A DNA stretch of 64,000 nt, taken from Cryoendolithus antarcticus (Eukaryota > Ascomycota > Dothideomycetes > Cladosporiales > Cladosporiaceae). Location: contig NAJO01000006.1 in NCBI GenBank assembly GCA_002077065.1, positions 868,001 through 932,000 on the forward strand, written 5' to 3'. A program made the position numbers and the translations under genes. Below are positions 54,538 through 64,000 of this stretch, in pieces. The notes under the pieces were generated by a model. It did not search any database. It saw only the letters and a program-made list of their open reading frames with translations, and was not told where the DNA came from. Every line of letters begins with the position of its first letter. Position 1 is the first letter of the stretch.

Positions 54538-55904
54538 ATGACGTGCGTCGCAACGACAACGTGGAATTCCTTCAGTCCCGCTGGCGTGTGGTATTCGATG
54601 AATCCAGATCCGTCAGACTCGTCGAATGCTGGACACGAACGCGCAACTTCGCACGGCTACGCCTCCTCTGAGTCAGAAGCACGCAGATCCGGATCTTCCA
54701 AGAAACGCGCTTCTAGGGCTGGGACTCGAAGCGTGAGCACACTGTCTACCGCCCAGCTCGAGCGCAAACGCGCAAACGATCGAGAGGCACAACGAGCTAT
54801 TCGACAACGAACAAAGGACCACATCGATGGGCTGGAACGGAACATCACCGAACTGCGACAGTCGCACGATGCGAGCGAACAGGTTGTCGCTGTGACTCGA
54901 CAACGGAATCGCGAACTAGAGGAAGAAAACTCTTACTTGCGCTTACGCATGAGCGAGGCCGGCTTGCCCGTCAGCTTGCCCCCGACTGATAGTAAGCGTT
55001 GCAACTTGTCTCCCCATTCGCCGATGCTCTTCCAAATGCATCGGGTCGTGGTATCGGATAGGTAGACTGACACTTGACAGCTCGAGTACCCGAGCCGGGG
55101 AGTCTGGCCGCTCACACGCCGTCGCCTCTTACACAGCCCTCTGCTATTGGAATTGCTCGTTCAGCGTCTGCTTCAACGGCTCGGAGCTTCTCGAACAGCA
55201 ATGCACCGCCCTCAGGCCCTCCCCCTCCCGGCTGGCAACACCAGCATCCTGGCTACGGTCCGAACTTATCGCATCCTCTTACCGGTCCTGCCGCATCGCC
55301 TTCAGCTGCAGGAGCCAACCTGAGCACATGGCGAGCTCATGAGATGCCTCAGGGTATTTCACACGCTGTGGCTGGCGACGTAAGGCTGCCACCGCAGCAG
55401 CAATCGCCGATACCATATAGTGCCCCGACGCAAACCGACCGTCTGCAATGGCACGCACAGCCGCCGCAGTACCAGCACGCCGTCTCTGAGTCCCAAGCGC
55501 CAACCTCGCAATACCAGGCTGTTGGGTACCCTCCAACGACCCAGCAACCGCCAGTGCAGCAGCCCGCTTATGCGCAACAGTCGATGCATGTATACCCACC
55601 ACAACCGCATCCACAACCAGGCTACCCGCCGTCCCAAGCTCCTCCGCAGGCAGAATTCCAGAACTTAGCTGTGTCGAGTCCAGCCCAATATCATCTACCT
55701 CCGAGCTCGCAAAGCTTCGCGCCGCCAGGTCAGTACCATATGGCACCGCCAAGTCAGCATGGAGACTACGCGCAAGTACCTGCGCCGCAATTGCCGGCTG
55801 TGCCCTATCAGGGCGCACCTGGCGAACAGGCATACCAGCATCCTCCGGGCTCGTATCGTGAGGAACCTCCGCGAGGGTATATGGGACAGTATCCGCCGGG
55901 ATGA
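54538..55904 (+). CDS. bZIP transcription factor with Pro/Gln-rich C-terminus
   Basis: Two exons, 54538-54991 and 55081-55904 (89-nt intron GTAAGC...TTGACAG), give 425 residues. A basic region plus leucine zipper lies at about 78-140: RKRANDREAQRAIRQRTKDH, then IDGLERNITELRQSHDASEQ and NRELEEENSYLRLRM. The NDREAQRAIRQRT form is that of a filamentous-fungal bZIP group. The rest is Pro/Gln/Tyr-rich (QPPVQQPAYAQQ, PPQPHPQPGYPP), probably an activation region. A later ATG at 54598 (MNPDPSDSS) may be the real start. Its targets cannot be inferred from the sequence. It follows the 4.5 kb gene-free stretch. Confidence 0.86.
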
Positions 55905-57110
55905 TAGACATGCATGGGTTCGCTAGAATGTCTTACTCTGCTGACAGTCGACTCTTCATGGGACGACTAGAGACCGCCTAAGTAGTGCAAAACGTGAAAT
56001 CAATGGCTCACGGGAAAGATGTGAGCTACGCCAGCGACACATCGCGGTACATTCCAGCTCACGGACAGCGTATCGTGGCCGAGCAGGTTCATCATGACAG
56101 ATGACAACGGCGGAGCAAAGCGACAGATCAGGCAGTACTCGATCGCTTTACCAAGAAGCAACCCTTGTGGAGCAGCAGTACAATTTGGGATACTGTCGGG
56201 CATGACTTCGGTCCAACTCCATCCGCAAACACTCCAAGCTAAGCTCGAGTAGTACTATACCACTCCACTGTGTATGATGAGCTCGGTCCCGGATTGCAGC
56301 CGATACCGAGTGAATATACGCCCTCACGATAGATGGTCCACGGAGCCTATACTCGACATGATTCTGCTCGAGCAGATGTGGATACCTGCGGGCTCTCAAC
56401 TTGGCCACAAGCGTGTCCGCGAGTAACTCGTCATGATGCACGTCCTTGACAACAGGGTGGTGCGGCCGATCTCTACTTGAGTCAATGAGGAGTCTTCATG
56501 AGCGCGGGGGACTGTCGCAGCGAAGTAACCAATATTGTGTCATTCACGCGCAATCCATAAGACAATCACATATCTCATGAACCATAGACTGCATAGCATC
56601 GATGTGAGATCTGGGAACTTGAGATTTCCCGGTGTAGTACCACCTGAGAGTGATCCTGTTCTGCGTCAGTGTCCAGAGCACAACGAAGCGTCGTCCGTAA
56701 GCTCCGTCGGCAAGCCTTCGGCCAGGCACGTCGCTCCTTGGAGCCGCCGCCCGAAATGCCGCTGCAAGTTACGAATCCCTGCGTGAATCCATCACATTTT
56801 GAAACATGTGACAGGTGCTGGTTGGTTCATGTCACACAAGATCACGTGGCAGCCGTCTGTCTGTCACTCGAAGCGGAAGCTTAATCCTCACAACATGCGG
56901 GGTTGACCCGTCGCCTCTCGACATCGACATCTCATGGTGAGCACGCAATGGCAACATTCCTGTTCTTGGCACTGCTCGCACTGCTGGTCACCAAGGCTAC
57001 CGCACTGGCGGCGGTGACAGTCTACTACCTGAATACTTGACACACTGCGAAAGGCCCGGGCCAGATTTGCAGCGTGGGTCACGGCCAACATTGCAGCAGG
57101 TATACGAGCC
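55905..57110. other. Intergenic region with a possible reverse-strand gene remnant
   Basis: 1.2 kb. On the reverse strand, from about 56500 down to a stop at 56148, an open stretch reads like protein (VVKDVHHDELLADTLVAKLR, then RRYPHLLEQNHVEYRLRGPS and WSGIVLLELSLECLRMELDR). A second open stretch upstream (56729-56544) includes HIDAMQSMVHEICDCLMDCA. I found no start codon or splice pair joining them, so this may be a decayed gene or chance. The promoter of the dioxygenase gene is at the right end. Confidence 0.3.
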
Positions 57111-58207
57111 ATGGCATTCAGCAAGATCCCGGTGTTGGACTTGTCGTTAGCCCGAGACGAGCGCACTAAGCCAGCATTTCTTAAGGACTTGCAAGATGCT
57201 GTACTGCATGTTGGATTCTTCTACATCACGAACACGGGCATAGACCAAGTTCTCTTTGATCAAGTCTGCGAGGAAGGCATTCGCTTCTTCGACTTGCCGG
57301 AGGAAGAAAAGCTGGCGATCGAGATGAAGAATGCGAATTCGTTCTTGGGCTACTCCAGGGTACGCTCGTTGATCCCCCGATACGCTTTGCCACGCTGCTG
57401 ACTCGGCTCATGCAGCTCGGCAACGAGATTACAGCCTCCCAAGCCGACTGGCGGGAACAATACGACTTGAGCACCCCTCACCCCGTCCCAACACCTGAAG
57501 CACCTCGCTACCACTGTCTGCTCGCGCCCAATCAGTGGCCTTCACCGACGCTCCTTCCTGGGTTTCGACCGCTCTTCGAAACGTATCTCGCGCAAATGTC
57601 CGCGCTAAGCACATCCTTCACATCTCTTCTAGCCGAATCCGTCGGTTTACCTGCGAATGCATTCGATTCATTCTTCGACAAGAGCCAGCAGCACAAGCTC
57701 AAGATCGTGAAGTACCCTGACTCCGGACCAGGTGCCGGCCAAGGCGTAGGTCCGCACAAGGACTCGATGCTAACGTCTTACCTTCTTCAAGCAACACCAC
57801 ATCGTGGCTTGCAAGCGCAGAACCTCGCAGGTGAATGGATCGATTGCCCGCCTCTTCGCGGCAGCCTCGTCGTGGCTCTCGGTCAGGGTCTCGAGGCGCT
57901 TACTTCGGGCGTCTGTCGCGCAACGACACATCGGGTGATATCGCCCCCGGCAGGGCAAGGCGCGCGCTACAGTCTCCCGTTCTTCCAGGGCGTGAGCTAT
58001 GATGCCAAATTCGAAGCTATGGATGTTCCTGAGAGCGTGAGGAAGCTGAAGCAAGCAGGAAATAGAAGAGATGATGTTGAATTTACCTTTGTGAAAGGAC
58101 GGTGGAATCATCTGGGAGAGGCTACGCTGATGAATCGCGTGAGGAGTCATCCGGATGTTGGGGAGAGATGGTTCCCGGATTTGTTGGCGCAGGTTAAGGC
58201 GGCATAG
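57111..58207 (+). CDS. 2-oxoglutarate/Fe(II)-dependent dioxygenase, isopenicillin-N-synthase-like
   Basis: Two exons, 57111-57359 and 57416-58207 (56-nt intron GTACGC...CATGCAG), give 346 residues. The N-terminus has the DIOX_N pattern IPVLDLSLAR, FLKDLQDAVLHVGFFYITNT, RFFDLPEEEK, and the SFLGYSRLGNEIT motif across the splice. The double-stranded beta-helix keeps the iron triad: His197 and Asp199 in GPHKDSMLT, His255 in TTHRVISP, and the 2OG-binding Arg267 in RYSLPFF. Such enzymes hydroxylate, desaturate or ring-close small molecules; the substrate cannot be told. There is no signal peptide, so it should be cytosolic. It converges on a secreted-protein gene 405 bp away, with no other biosynthetic genes close by. 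Confidence 0.9.
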
Positions 58208-58612
58208 TGCCCTTGTATCATGAAGCTTCTACATGTCTTTTAAATGCCATCAAAACGTGGATCAAGCCTAGACAACTGAAGACTTCATTTAGCCCGAAAT
58301 GTCGACTACTTTCTTAGCTCTACGAAGTCCGCATTGCTTTCCATTGGAAATGTTTCCGGCACTTGTCGAGCGCGAAGCAGGACTGTCCGAGCTGATATTC
58401 TTTGGCACGAGCCCCGTACGCGGCGAGGCTCCACCGAGCAACCGGTCTCGACCTTTCCATCGAACGTGCACGGTGGGCTCTAGACCAGTGATACTCCCAC
58501 ACGATCATGTGTACCTGCCTCCGCCCGCACGCGGCCGTGCTGACTGCTGGACAGATTCAGGTCGATTGATATCGGCCCCGAGTCTCCCGCGGTCTTCGAC
58601 GTTTCAGGTCAG
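58208..58612. other. Convergent intergenic region
   Basis: 405 bp between the 3' ends of the dioxygenase and the GPI-protein genes. An open frame continues through on the forward strand but overlaps the reverse gene antisense and has no motif. Nothing else was seen. Confidence 0.35.
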
Positions 58613-59472
58613 TCACGCGACCGCCAGCGCGGCTCCGAGTCCTATCAGTAATTTAGCACTGCTGCGATACACTCCAGCCAGAGCCGATGGTGCTGCCGCG
58701 CTGCTCGATGCGGTCTGGACACTCGTAGCGGTGATCGCGCTCGCAGCAGTCGCGGCAGAGCTTGAGGACGAGACAGCCGAGGCGACAGCGGACGAAACAG
58801 CTGGTGTGGAGCTCGAAGACTCCACTACAGTGCTTGCCGCAGTCTCAGTGGCAGATGTCACCTCCGTGGATGGAGTGGCTGTAATGATCATCTCGGATCC
58901 CATGACTGTTGGCGACGTCGTCACAGCCGTATCAGAGGCGGACGTAGTATAGAGATCCCAACTTGACATCGCAGTATCAGTCTCGAGCTCGCTCCAGTTG
59001 ATGGTCGTCGAAACAGTGTCGCACTCTGTGAAGCAGTTGGTGACAACATCAGTCGCTGAGGGCGTAGTGACCTCAGTGGCTGGAGCTGTCGTAGTAGCCT
59101 GTGCGCCAAAGCCTGCTAGGTATGATGGCGAGTATGTCTCCGTACCAGAGTACTGCGGACACCCTGGCACCGTAGTCTAACATGCCGTACATCAGCTTAC
59201 TGTTCGAGCCACAAAGTCTGCTTGCTAGTTACCTTGGGGGGCGCTCGTCCTCCACCGCAATCGAGAAACTCACAGAGCTCGCCGGTGCCCGGTACATACC
59301 TGTGATGCGGTCAGCTAGTATGCTCCCCGGTCTCGCTGCAGAAGGAGGTCGACCATGCTATGCTCGCGCCCGCTGGTGAAGAGACATCGGTGCTCGAGCA
59401 ACCAGAAAGATCAGTCTTCGCTTGTGCTAATGTAGCGATGGCAGACAGGATGTATATGTTCGAAGGTCGCAT
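58613..59472 (-). CDS. Secreted, probably GPI-anchored protein with ELCEFLDCGGGRAPPK motif
   Basis: Three exons on the reverse strand, 59472-59354, 59299-59233 and 59176-58613, give 249 residues. The signal peptide is MRPSNIYILSAIATLAQA. Splicing restores the continuous block ASIAWYVPGTGELCEFLDCG, GGRAPPK and TTVPGCPQYSGTETYSPSYL, which fits a fungal family of small secreted proteins with that Cys/Gly motif; database entries often call it siderophore biosynthesis, which I do not consider established. Then comes a Ser/Thr/Ala-rich stalk and a hydrophobic C-terminus (AKLLIGLGAALAVA) after small residues, the pattern of a GPI-attachment signal. Intron 1 has an unusual donor (GTCGAC) but a good branch (CTGAC). 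Role unknown; likely on the plasma membrane or wall. Confidence 0.8.
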
Positions 59473-59867
59473 TGTATGATCGTGATGCCGTGTGATAGTC
59501 GTGAGGATGTGATTGAATCGTCAATCCAGGCGATCGTTGACGACGAAATGCACAAGAGATGGAGCGATCAGAGAATATCTACGCTATTGGCTTTCATAAG
59601 TAACAATAATCAGCGCAACGAAGGTGGTGATACATTGTGAAACACGACAGCTGCGGATTCATACGGCTTGGCAAGACACGCGCTCCACTATGTGACCTTG
59701 GCAGCAGTCGCTTCGATGAACACCAAACGAACCTCACGGCATGGGGATACAACCTGCTTGAGAAGCTACAACAAATTTTGGCCACGGCGATGTATTTTCA
59801 GATGCCGTAGAGTACCATCCGAACACCACGCGACTGCCATCTTCGCCCGATTCGTGATCTGAACACT
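59473..59867. other. Intergenic region GPI protein / NoxA
   Basis: 395 bp between two reverse-strand genes; it holds the promoter of the GPI-protein gene and the 3' end of NoxA. No elements were identified. Confidence 0.35.
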
Positions 59868-61585
59868 TTAGAAATGTTCTTTCCAGAACTTGAACTTGAC
59901 GCCGTCCCCATCAGCCTCCTTGCAAGCCTTCTTGATGTCTCGTGCAGCGACGTTCGGTCCACAGAAATAGACACCGACATCCGTCTTCCCGCCTCTACTC
60001 AACCCGGGCAGGTAGCTCTGGTTCAGGATACCCTCCCGCATACCCACCAGGAGCTTCTGAAAATCGGGCCGCCCGAAGTTTGTTCTTGACGATAGCTCCG
60101 TCAGTGGATCTTTGTCAGTGCCGACAGAGTTCAGCACGATATTCTGCGCAGTGTCGATGTCCATCCGCTGCGTGAGGTAGGTGTGGATTCGAAGGAACTC
60201 CTGCTCGGCTCCAGGCCCTGTCATGCTCAGACTCTGCGCCTCAAGTGATGAGAGCAGCGCCTGAAACCACTCAAACGATGTCGTGTCTCTGCACACCCAG
60301 ATGAACTCCACTCTCCGCAGTCGCTTCGGTGGATTTGGACTCAGTCGCATATGCCATATGTTCTTGAGTATAGCCGCCCAAGGCGTCACCCCGATCCCAG
60401 TCCCGATCAGCACAGCAACCTCGTTCTCGAAGACATCCTCAGCTGGCGCGCCATAAGGTCCATCAATACGGATCTGCGGCATCTCCTCGCCATTCTGGAG
60501 GGCGACTTCGTACATGCCCATCGGATCCAATTCGTCGTAGAGCTTCTGCTGCTCTGGACCAGCACCTAGAGCAGAGGCCATGGCGCGTGTGAAGTCTCCG
60601 ACTTGCCGAACGTGGATGCTGATGTAAGGGTCGAACGGACATGATGTGATAGTGAACGGGTGCCATTGATGAGCTGAGACGGAAGGGACATTGATGAAGA
60701 GCCATTGGCCGGCTTTGTAGCGCATACTAGGCTTGCGGAATTGCAGCTCCACAGCGTCTGTCGAATGTTAGCATGAGCGAGGTCAGTGCGGATGTCAAGA
60801 CACTGACCGTAAGGGTGGCGCACAATCTTCACAATCTTTGTATGCCGCCGCGAGCGCAACTCACGATACACGCGCTCGCATAGGTAAATTGTGCCACCAA
60901 TGAGCTCCCACCGCCAACCTTGGTACCCGATACAGTGATTCCAGAACGGATTGCCAGCGAAGGGCGAGTACGGCTGAACCGAGTCACGCACGAAGCAACC
61001 GGTCGCATGCGTGTACATCGCTAGCAGAAATGGCACGAACAGATGATGGGTATACCAGAACGTCTCGTAGCTCTGCTGCCGGATCTTAGCGTGCGCCGTT
61101 GTGTACATCAGCAGCATACACAGCAGCATTACATGCCCGGTGATGCCTCCAGCTTGCATGTAGTGGATCTCCACCGCAGCCTCTTTGCGGACTTGCGATC
61201 GCTCGACGTTGAAGAAGTTGACATAATGCGCTCCGACATGCACAGCCGTCCAGAATAGCATCGTGTAGGCTACTTGGCGATGAAACCACTGGCTCTCATC
61301 CAGCGGCAAAAACCTTAGCTTTGGCCGAACATACCGCAGGAGATTCCGGCACATAGGCAGAAGGATGATCATGGTATCGACACTGAGGCAGAGTCCTGCT
61401 CCTCGGGAGAACCAGACGCTAAACTTGAGAGTGTTGAGAGGTGCCAACCGTTGATCCGCGACTTGCTTGTACCAGCCATATATGAAGAGGAAGATGTGGA
61501 GGCCATGGAAGAGCGTGTAGAACATGATCTTGCGGAATGTGAACTGCTTTGCAAGCCATGACGGCTGCTGCTTCTGAACTGTCAT
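59868..61585 (-). CDS. noxA: NADPH oxidase NoxA (gp91phox type)
   Basis: Two exons on the reverse strand, 61585-60808 and 60757-59868 (50-nt intron), give 555 residues, the normal NoxA length. Six membrane spans carry the heme-ligand histidines in WFHRQVAYTMLFWTAVHVGA and ETFWYTHHLFVPFLLAMYTH. The splice restores HPYDAVELQFRKPSM. The FAD site is HPFTITSCPFDPYISIHV, the NADPH site GTGIGVTPWAAI, then VEFIWVCRDTTSFEWF, and the ending is FCGPNVAARDI ... FKFWKEHF. There are no EF-hands, so it is not NoxC, and the sequence agrees better with NoxA than NoxB (no long N-terminal extension). The enzyme makes superoxide at membranes and controls fruiting-body formation, hyphal fusion and infection structures, working with NoxR and Rac. 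Confidence 0.95.
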
Positions 61586-62738
61586 AGCCGTGCTATGTCG
61601 GCGCTCTCGATGCAGTCCCAGTTGTCGGCTGAGCGACTCTCGCGCGCAATGGCAATGCTATCTCACCATTACTTGCACAAAGGTCTAGAGTTAGTAGCCA
61701 GGGTAGGAAGCTGCCGGCGCTGCCTGCGTTCCAAGAGATGAATCTCGTAGCGATATGACAGTCCTGCTGGTAGGGGGTATCTGTTCGCCACTTGGCTTTC
61801 CGCTCAGTCAGTTTCTATGCTTCGATACCTACGGTGAGCGATGAACGTTGGAGTCTACAATCGCAGGGAACACTCCGGGAGAGCGAGTCAGCGATGCATA
61901 CCGCGCAAGTCTCGACCGCATGAGGGTCAACCTGTCGCAAGCGCCCAAGTCATCCTTCGAGAATGAGTGGATGTGAATTGAGATGCAGCAAGGGTGCCTG
62001 CATGAACGGCGCGAGCCGCTAGCTCAGATGTACTTCCGAGTTTCCATCGTCTTGTTTTCTTACATTGACATTTATGGTACAGACAGCCAATTTGACAATG
62101 CTGAGGCCTTGCGGGCTACCGTTCTTACCACTTAATGTCGGTCTCAGTCTAGTGAGTACCTGCACAAGTATTCTGCAAACATGCGACATCTTTCAATGCC
62201 AGATCGCGACTTCCAAAAACAGCTCTTCTCCACACTTTCCCTGCCCAATCATCTTTCAGAAGCACCACCTCAAGCGAAGTGCTTGCATGCACCTCACATC
62301 ATTCGCTGCGATATGGGCGCTTACAGCTCTTCCACCGCCTTCACCACATTCACATCTCTCCGCTCGCATGGCCTCCACCAAGGGCGCTTCGGCTGCTTGG
62401 CCCAGCCAGTCGGTCAGTACATTCGCTTCCCTTTCCGCTTTCTCTCCTAGTGTTCGCTGCTTGACGTCGGCTCGGTGGCGCACGGCACATCACCACGCAT
62501 TGCCTTAGCTTCGTTCGTGCTGGTCGTCTAGGCTCGGTGGTCACGATTGCGCGGCTTTGTCTATCGTTGTTCCTGTGCTTGCCTTCCTTTGCGATCGTCT
62601 TGCGCAACATCCCCATCGCCCAGGAATCCTCTGTGCAAACCTTGGTCATCGCGAGCATAAATCCTATTGCGCACCCAGCAATGCACCCTTCACGAAGTAA
62701 TCGCCAATAGCCGCCAGTGGTGCCTCGCCCTCCAGCAA
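61586..62738. promoter_or_regulatory. Divergent intergenic region NoxA / DUF7727-like
   Basis: 1.15 kb between divergent starts, the likely NoxA promoter. Open frames at about 62065-62508 read in a C/T-rich stretch without motifs and are not called. No repeats were seen. Confidence 0.4.
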
Positions 62739-63241
62739 ATGGGCAAACTCATCAAGAACCACTGGGCCCGCCTCATAATCCTCACAGCCGCCTCATATCA
62801 GCTTCTCGCGAGCCTGGAAGCCTTCTTCTGGCCCAAGTTCTTCTTCGATTTCCTCACAAAGAACTTCGACTACGCCGTCAAGCCATACCCGATCCTGCAG
62901 ACGATCAATGTGGTACTAGCGCTGGTCACGCTCCTGTATGAATGGCCTTTGAAATGGGTAGGGGGGACGAGATTACAACGGAGTCTTGGGGTGCGGATGG
63001 TGTGGCTGCCGCTTGCAGCGTTGAGTGCGATTTTGATGTATCAAGGGACGAATGCGGCATTGTACTATGTGATAGGACTGGGGGTGTATGTTTGGGGATA
63101 CTGTGAAGGCGAGGTGAGTGCTTCCATGATTCGAAGATGAGAGAACCTCAATGCTGACGATATGCCAAGGTCATCTGTGCAGTACCTTGGACACTACCCA
63201 AACGCGCAGATCGCAGGCATCGGACAACGGATAAGGCATGA
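62739..63241 (+). CDS. Small four-TM membrane protein (DUF7727-like)
   Basis: Two exons, 62739-63113 and 63170-63241 (56-nt intron GTGAGT...GCCAAG), give 148 residues. The protein starts MGKLIKNHWARLIILTAASY and has about four hydrophobic spans, the last being ALYYVIGLGVYVWGY. The splice restores CEGEVICAVPWTLPKRADRR. A short polar, basic tail ends the protein. Proteins of this size and pattern (MGKLIKNHWARLI at the start, CAVPWTLPKR at the end) are widespread in ascomycetes and carry a DUF name; the function is unknown. The start is the ATG giving the conserved MGKLIKNHWARL opening. Confidence 0.8.
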
Positions 63242-63706
63242 AACGGGAGGCATCAGGATGGGCTCGTGATACCGCTGCCTGGCATGGCAGCGCATGGCTT
63301 GGGTATGGCGTTTGGAGAAACAGTGTACGGCTGGCAAGCCTGCTGATGAATTTCGATGATCAACAGAGAGCATAGTGTGTTTGTACATCCACCAGTATAA
63401 GCCCAAGAGCTCTCCAGCCATAGTGTCGGGTGATTCGCTGTGCGCAACGTGCTCTCGCCGTATAATCGCCTCAAATGAGAAGTTCTCTATTGGAAGCATT
63501 TCCCACTGGTGGCTGACCGAGCTTCCAATCAAATGTATGAGTGCACGCTGTCATGTTCATCCTCGGTGAACCCATGCAATATACACATCGTCATCGTTCC
63601 TCCATCCCATCGAGCCTAGACATGCCGCACCCTACTCTTACAATCGCCCGTTTCAGTGATTATCTCAAGCGAACCAACCCCCGTCCGTACTTCTCACGTC
63701 ATCTTT
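63242..63706. other. Convergent intergenic region
   Basis: 465 bp between the ends of the DUF7727-like gene and TIM10. Nothing distinctive was seen. Confidence 0.35.
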
Positions 63707-64000
63707 CTAAGACCCGAACATCCCTCCGCCTCCGACGGCACCTCCCTGCTTCGCCGCAGCCTCTCCTTGCATCTTCTCCGAGACCTTGACGTTCACCTCG
63801 AAGAATTTCGAGACGCATCGATCAAGGCAGACGGACTCGCCTTTGTTGAGGTCGGCTTCGCGGTATGTGGGAGGGATGCATTTCTTCGTGCATGTGTCTA
63901 CTAATCTGAGTAAAGGTTAGATGGATTGGAGGGATGTTGGCAGTGATTGAGAAGGGCCGTACTGGTTGAACATGTTGGAGACCATCTCAATTTCTGCTTC
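63707..64000 (-). CDS. TIM10: Mitochondrial small Tim chaperone Tim10, 3' part
   Basis: Reverse-strand exons 63963 to beyond 64000 and 63905-63707, separated by a 57-nt intron, give the C-terminal 79 residues; the start lies outside the window. Splicing restores [18 protein letters not shown], and the twin CX3C motif is complete: CTKKC and CLDRC, 16 residues apart at NKGESVC. The tail is [13 protein letters not shown], ending GGGMFGS. Tim10 pairs with Tim9 as a hexamer in the intermembrane space and carries hydrophobic precursors from TOM to TIM22. The [18 protein letters not shown] block is typical of Tim10 rather than Tim9, Tim8 or Tim13. Confidence 0.92.

Noticed and set aside
54538..61585. 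Secondary-metabolite cluster
   Set aside because: No polyketide synthase, NRPS, terpene synthase or P450 is present; one dioxygenase is not enough.

Overview
This window is nuclear DNA of a filamentous ascomycete, most likely a Dothideomycete (inference). Introns are short (about 50-90 nt, GT...AG, often with a CTGAC branch-like motif). Histidine biosynthesis is carried by a fused HIS4 enzyme. There is a NoxA-type NADPH oxidase, a Cdc20 of fungal type, and several families largely confined to filamentous fungi (Ies4, a DUF7727-like membrane protein, a secreted CGGGRAPPK-motif protein). Genes lie on both strands, mostly with intergenic gaps of 0.2-2 kb. No operons, CRISPR arrays, rRNA or intact transposons were seen, and no tRNA could be supported.

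Layout. 1-9 kb: 5' part of a DSK2/ubiquilin gene (-), a one-TM coiled-coil protein (+), the histidine methyltransferase HPM1 (+), an SRA-YDG domain gene (-) bracketed by two degenerate minisatellites, and a Bem46-like hydrolase (-). 9-21 kb: HIS4 (+), the GID ubiquitin-ligase subunit RMD5/GID2 (+), a PTR2 peptide transporter (+), a seven-zinc-knuckle GIS2/CNBP protein (+) and meiotic DMC1 (+). 21-31 kb: an F-box-like protein, RRP7 and UAP1 (all -), a gene-poor 2 kb stretch, a secreted exo-beta-1,3-glucanase (+) and a small hypothetical protein (+). 32-45 kb: INO80 subunit IES4 (+), a RanBPM/Vid30 (GID1)-type protein (+), a metallophosphoesterase (+), a damaged or unresolved F-box-like gene (-), a membrane J-protein (-), RPA43 (+) and a coilin-like Tudor protein (+). 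45-50 kb: CDC20 (-) and a kelch-BTB protein (+). 50-54.5 kb: a 4.5 kb stretch with no convincing gene. 54.5-64 kb: a bZIP factor (+), a 2OG-Fe(II) dioxygenase (+), a secreted, probably GPI-anchored protein (-), NoxA (-), a small four-TM protein (+) and TIM10 (-, cut by the window edge).

Most genes are housekeeping: ribosome and RNA maturation (RRP7, RPA43, HPM1, GIS2-like, coilin-like), protein turnover (DSK2, RMD5, Vid30-like, CDC20, F-box), chromatin and DNA (IES4, SRA-YDG, DMC1), and cell wall/secretion (UAP1, exo-glucanase, GPI protein, NoxA). Gene models were spliced by hand from frame continuity and family motifs; multi-exon entries give the exon coordinates in the evidence. The most unusual points are the SRA-YDG gene between two related-looking repeat arrays, the coilin-like protein, the stop-free 66-nt intron in the Vid30-like gene, and the F-box reading frame broken by a TAG just before a good splice donor.
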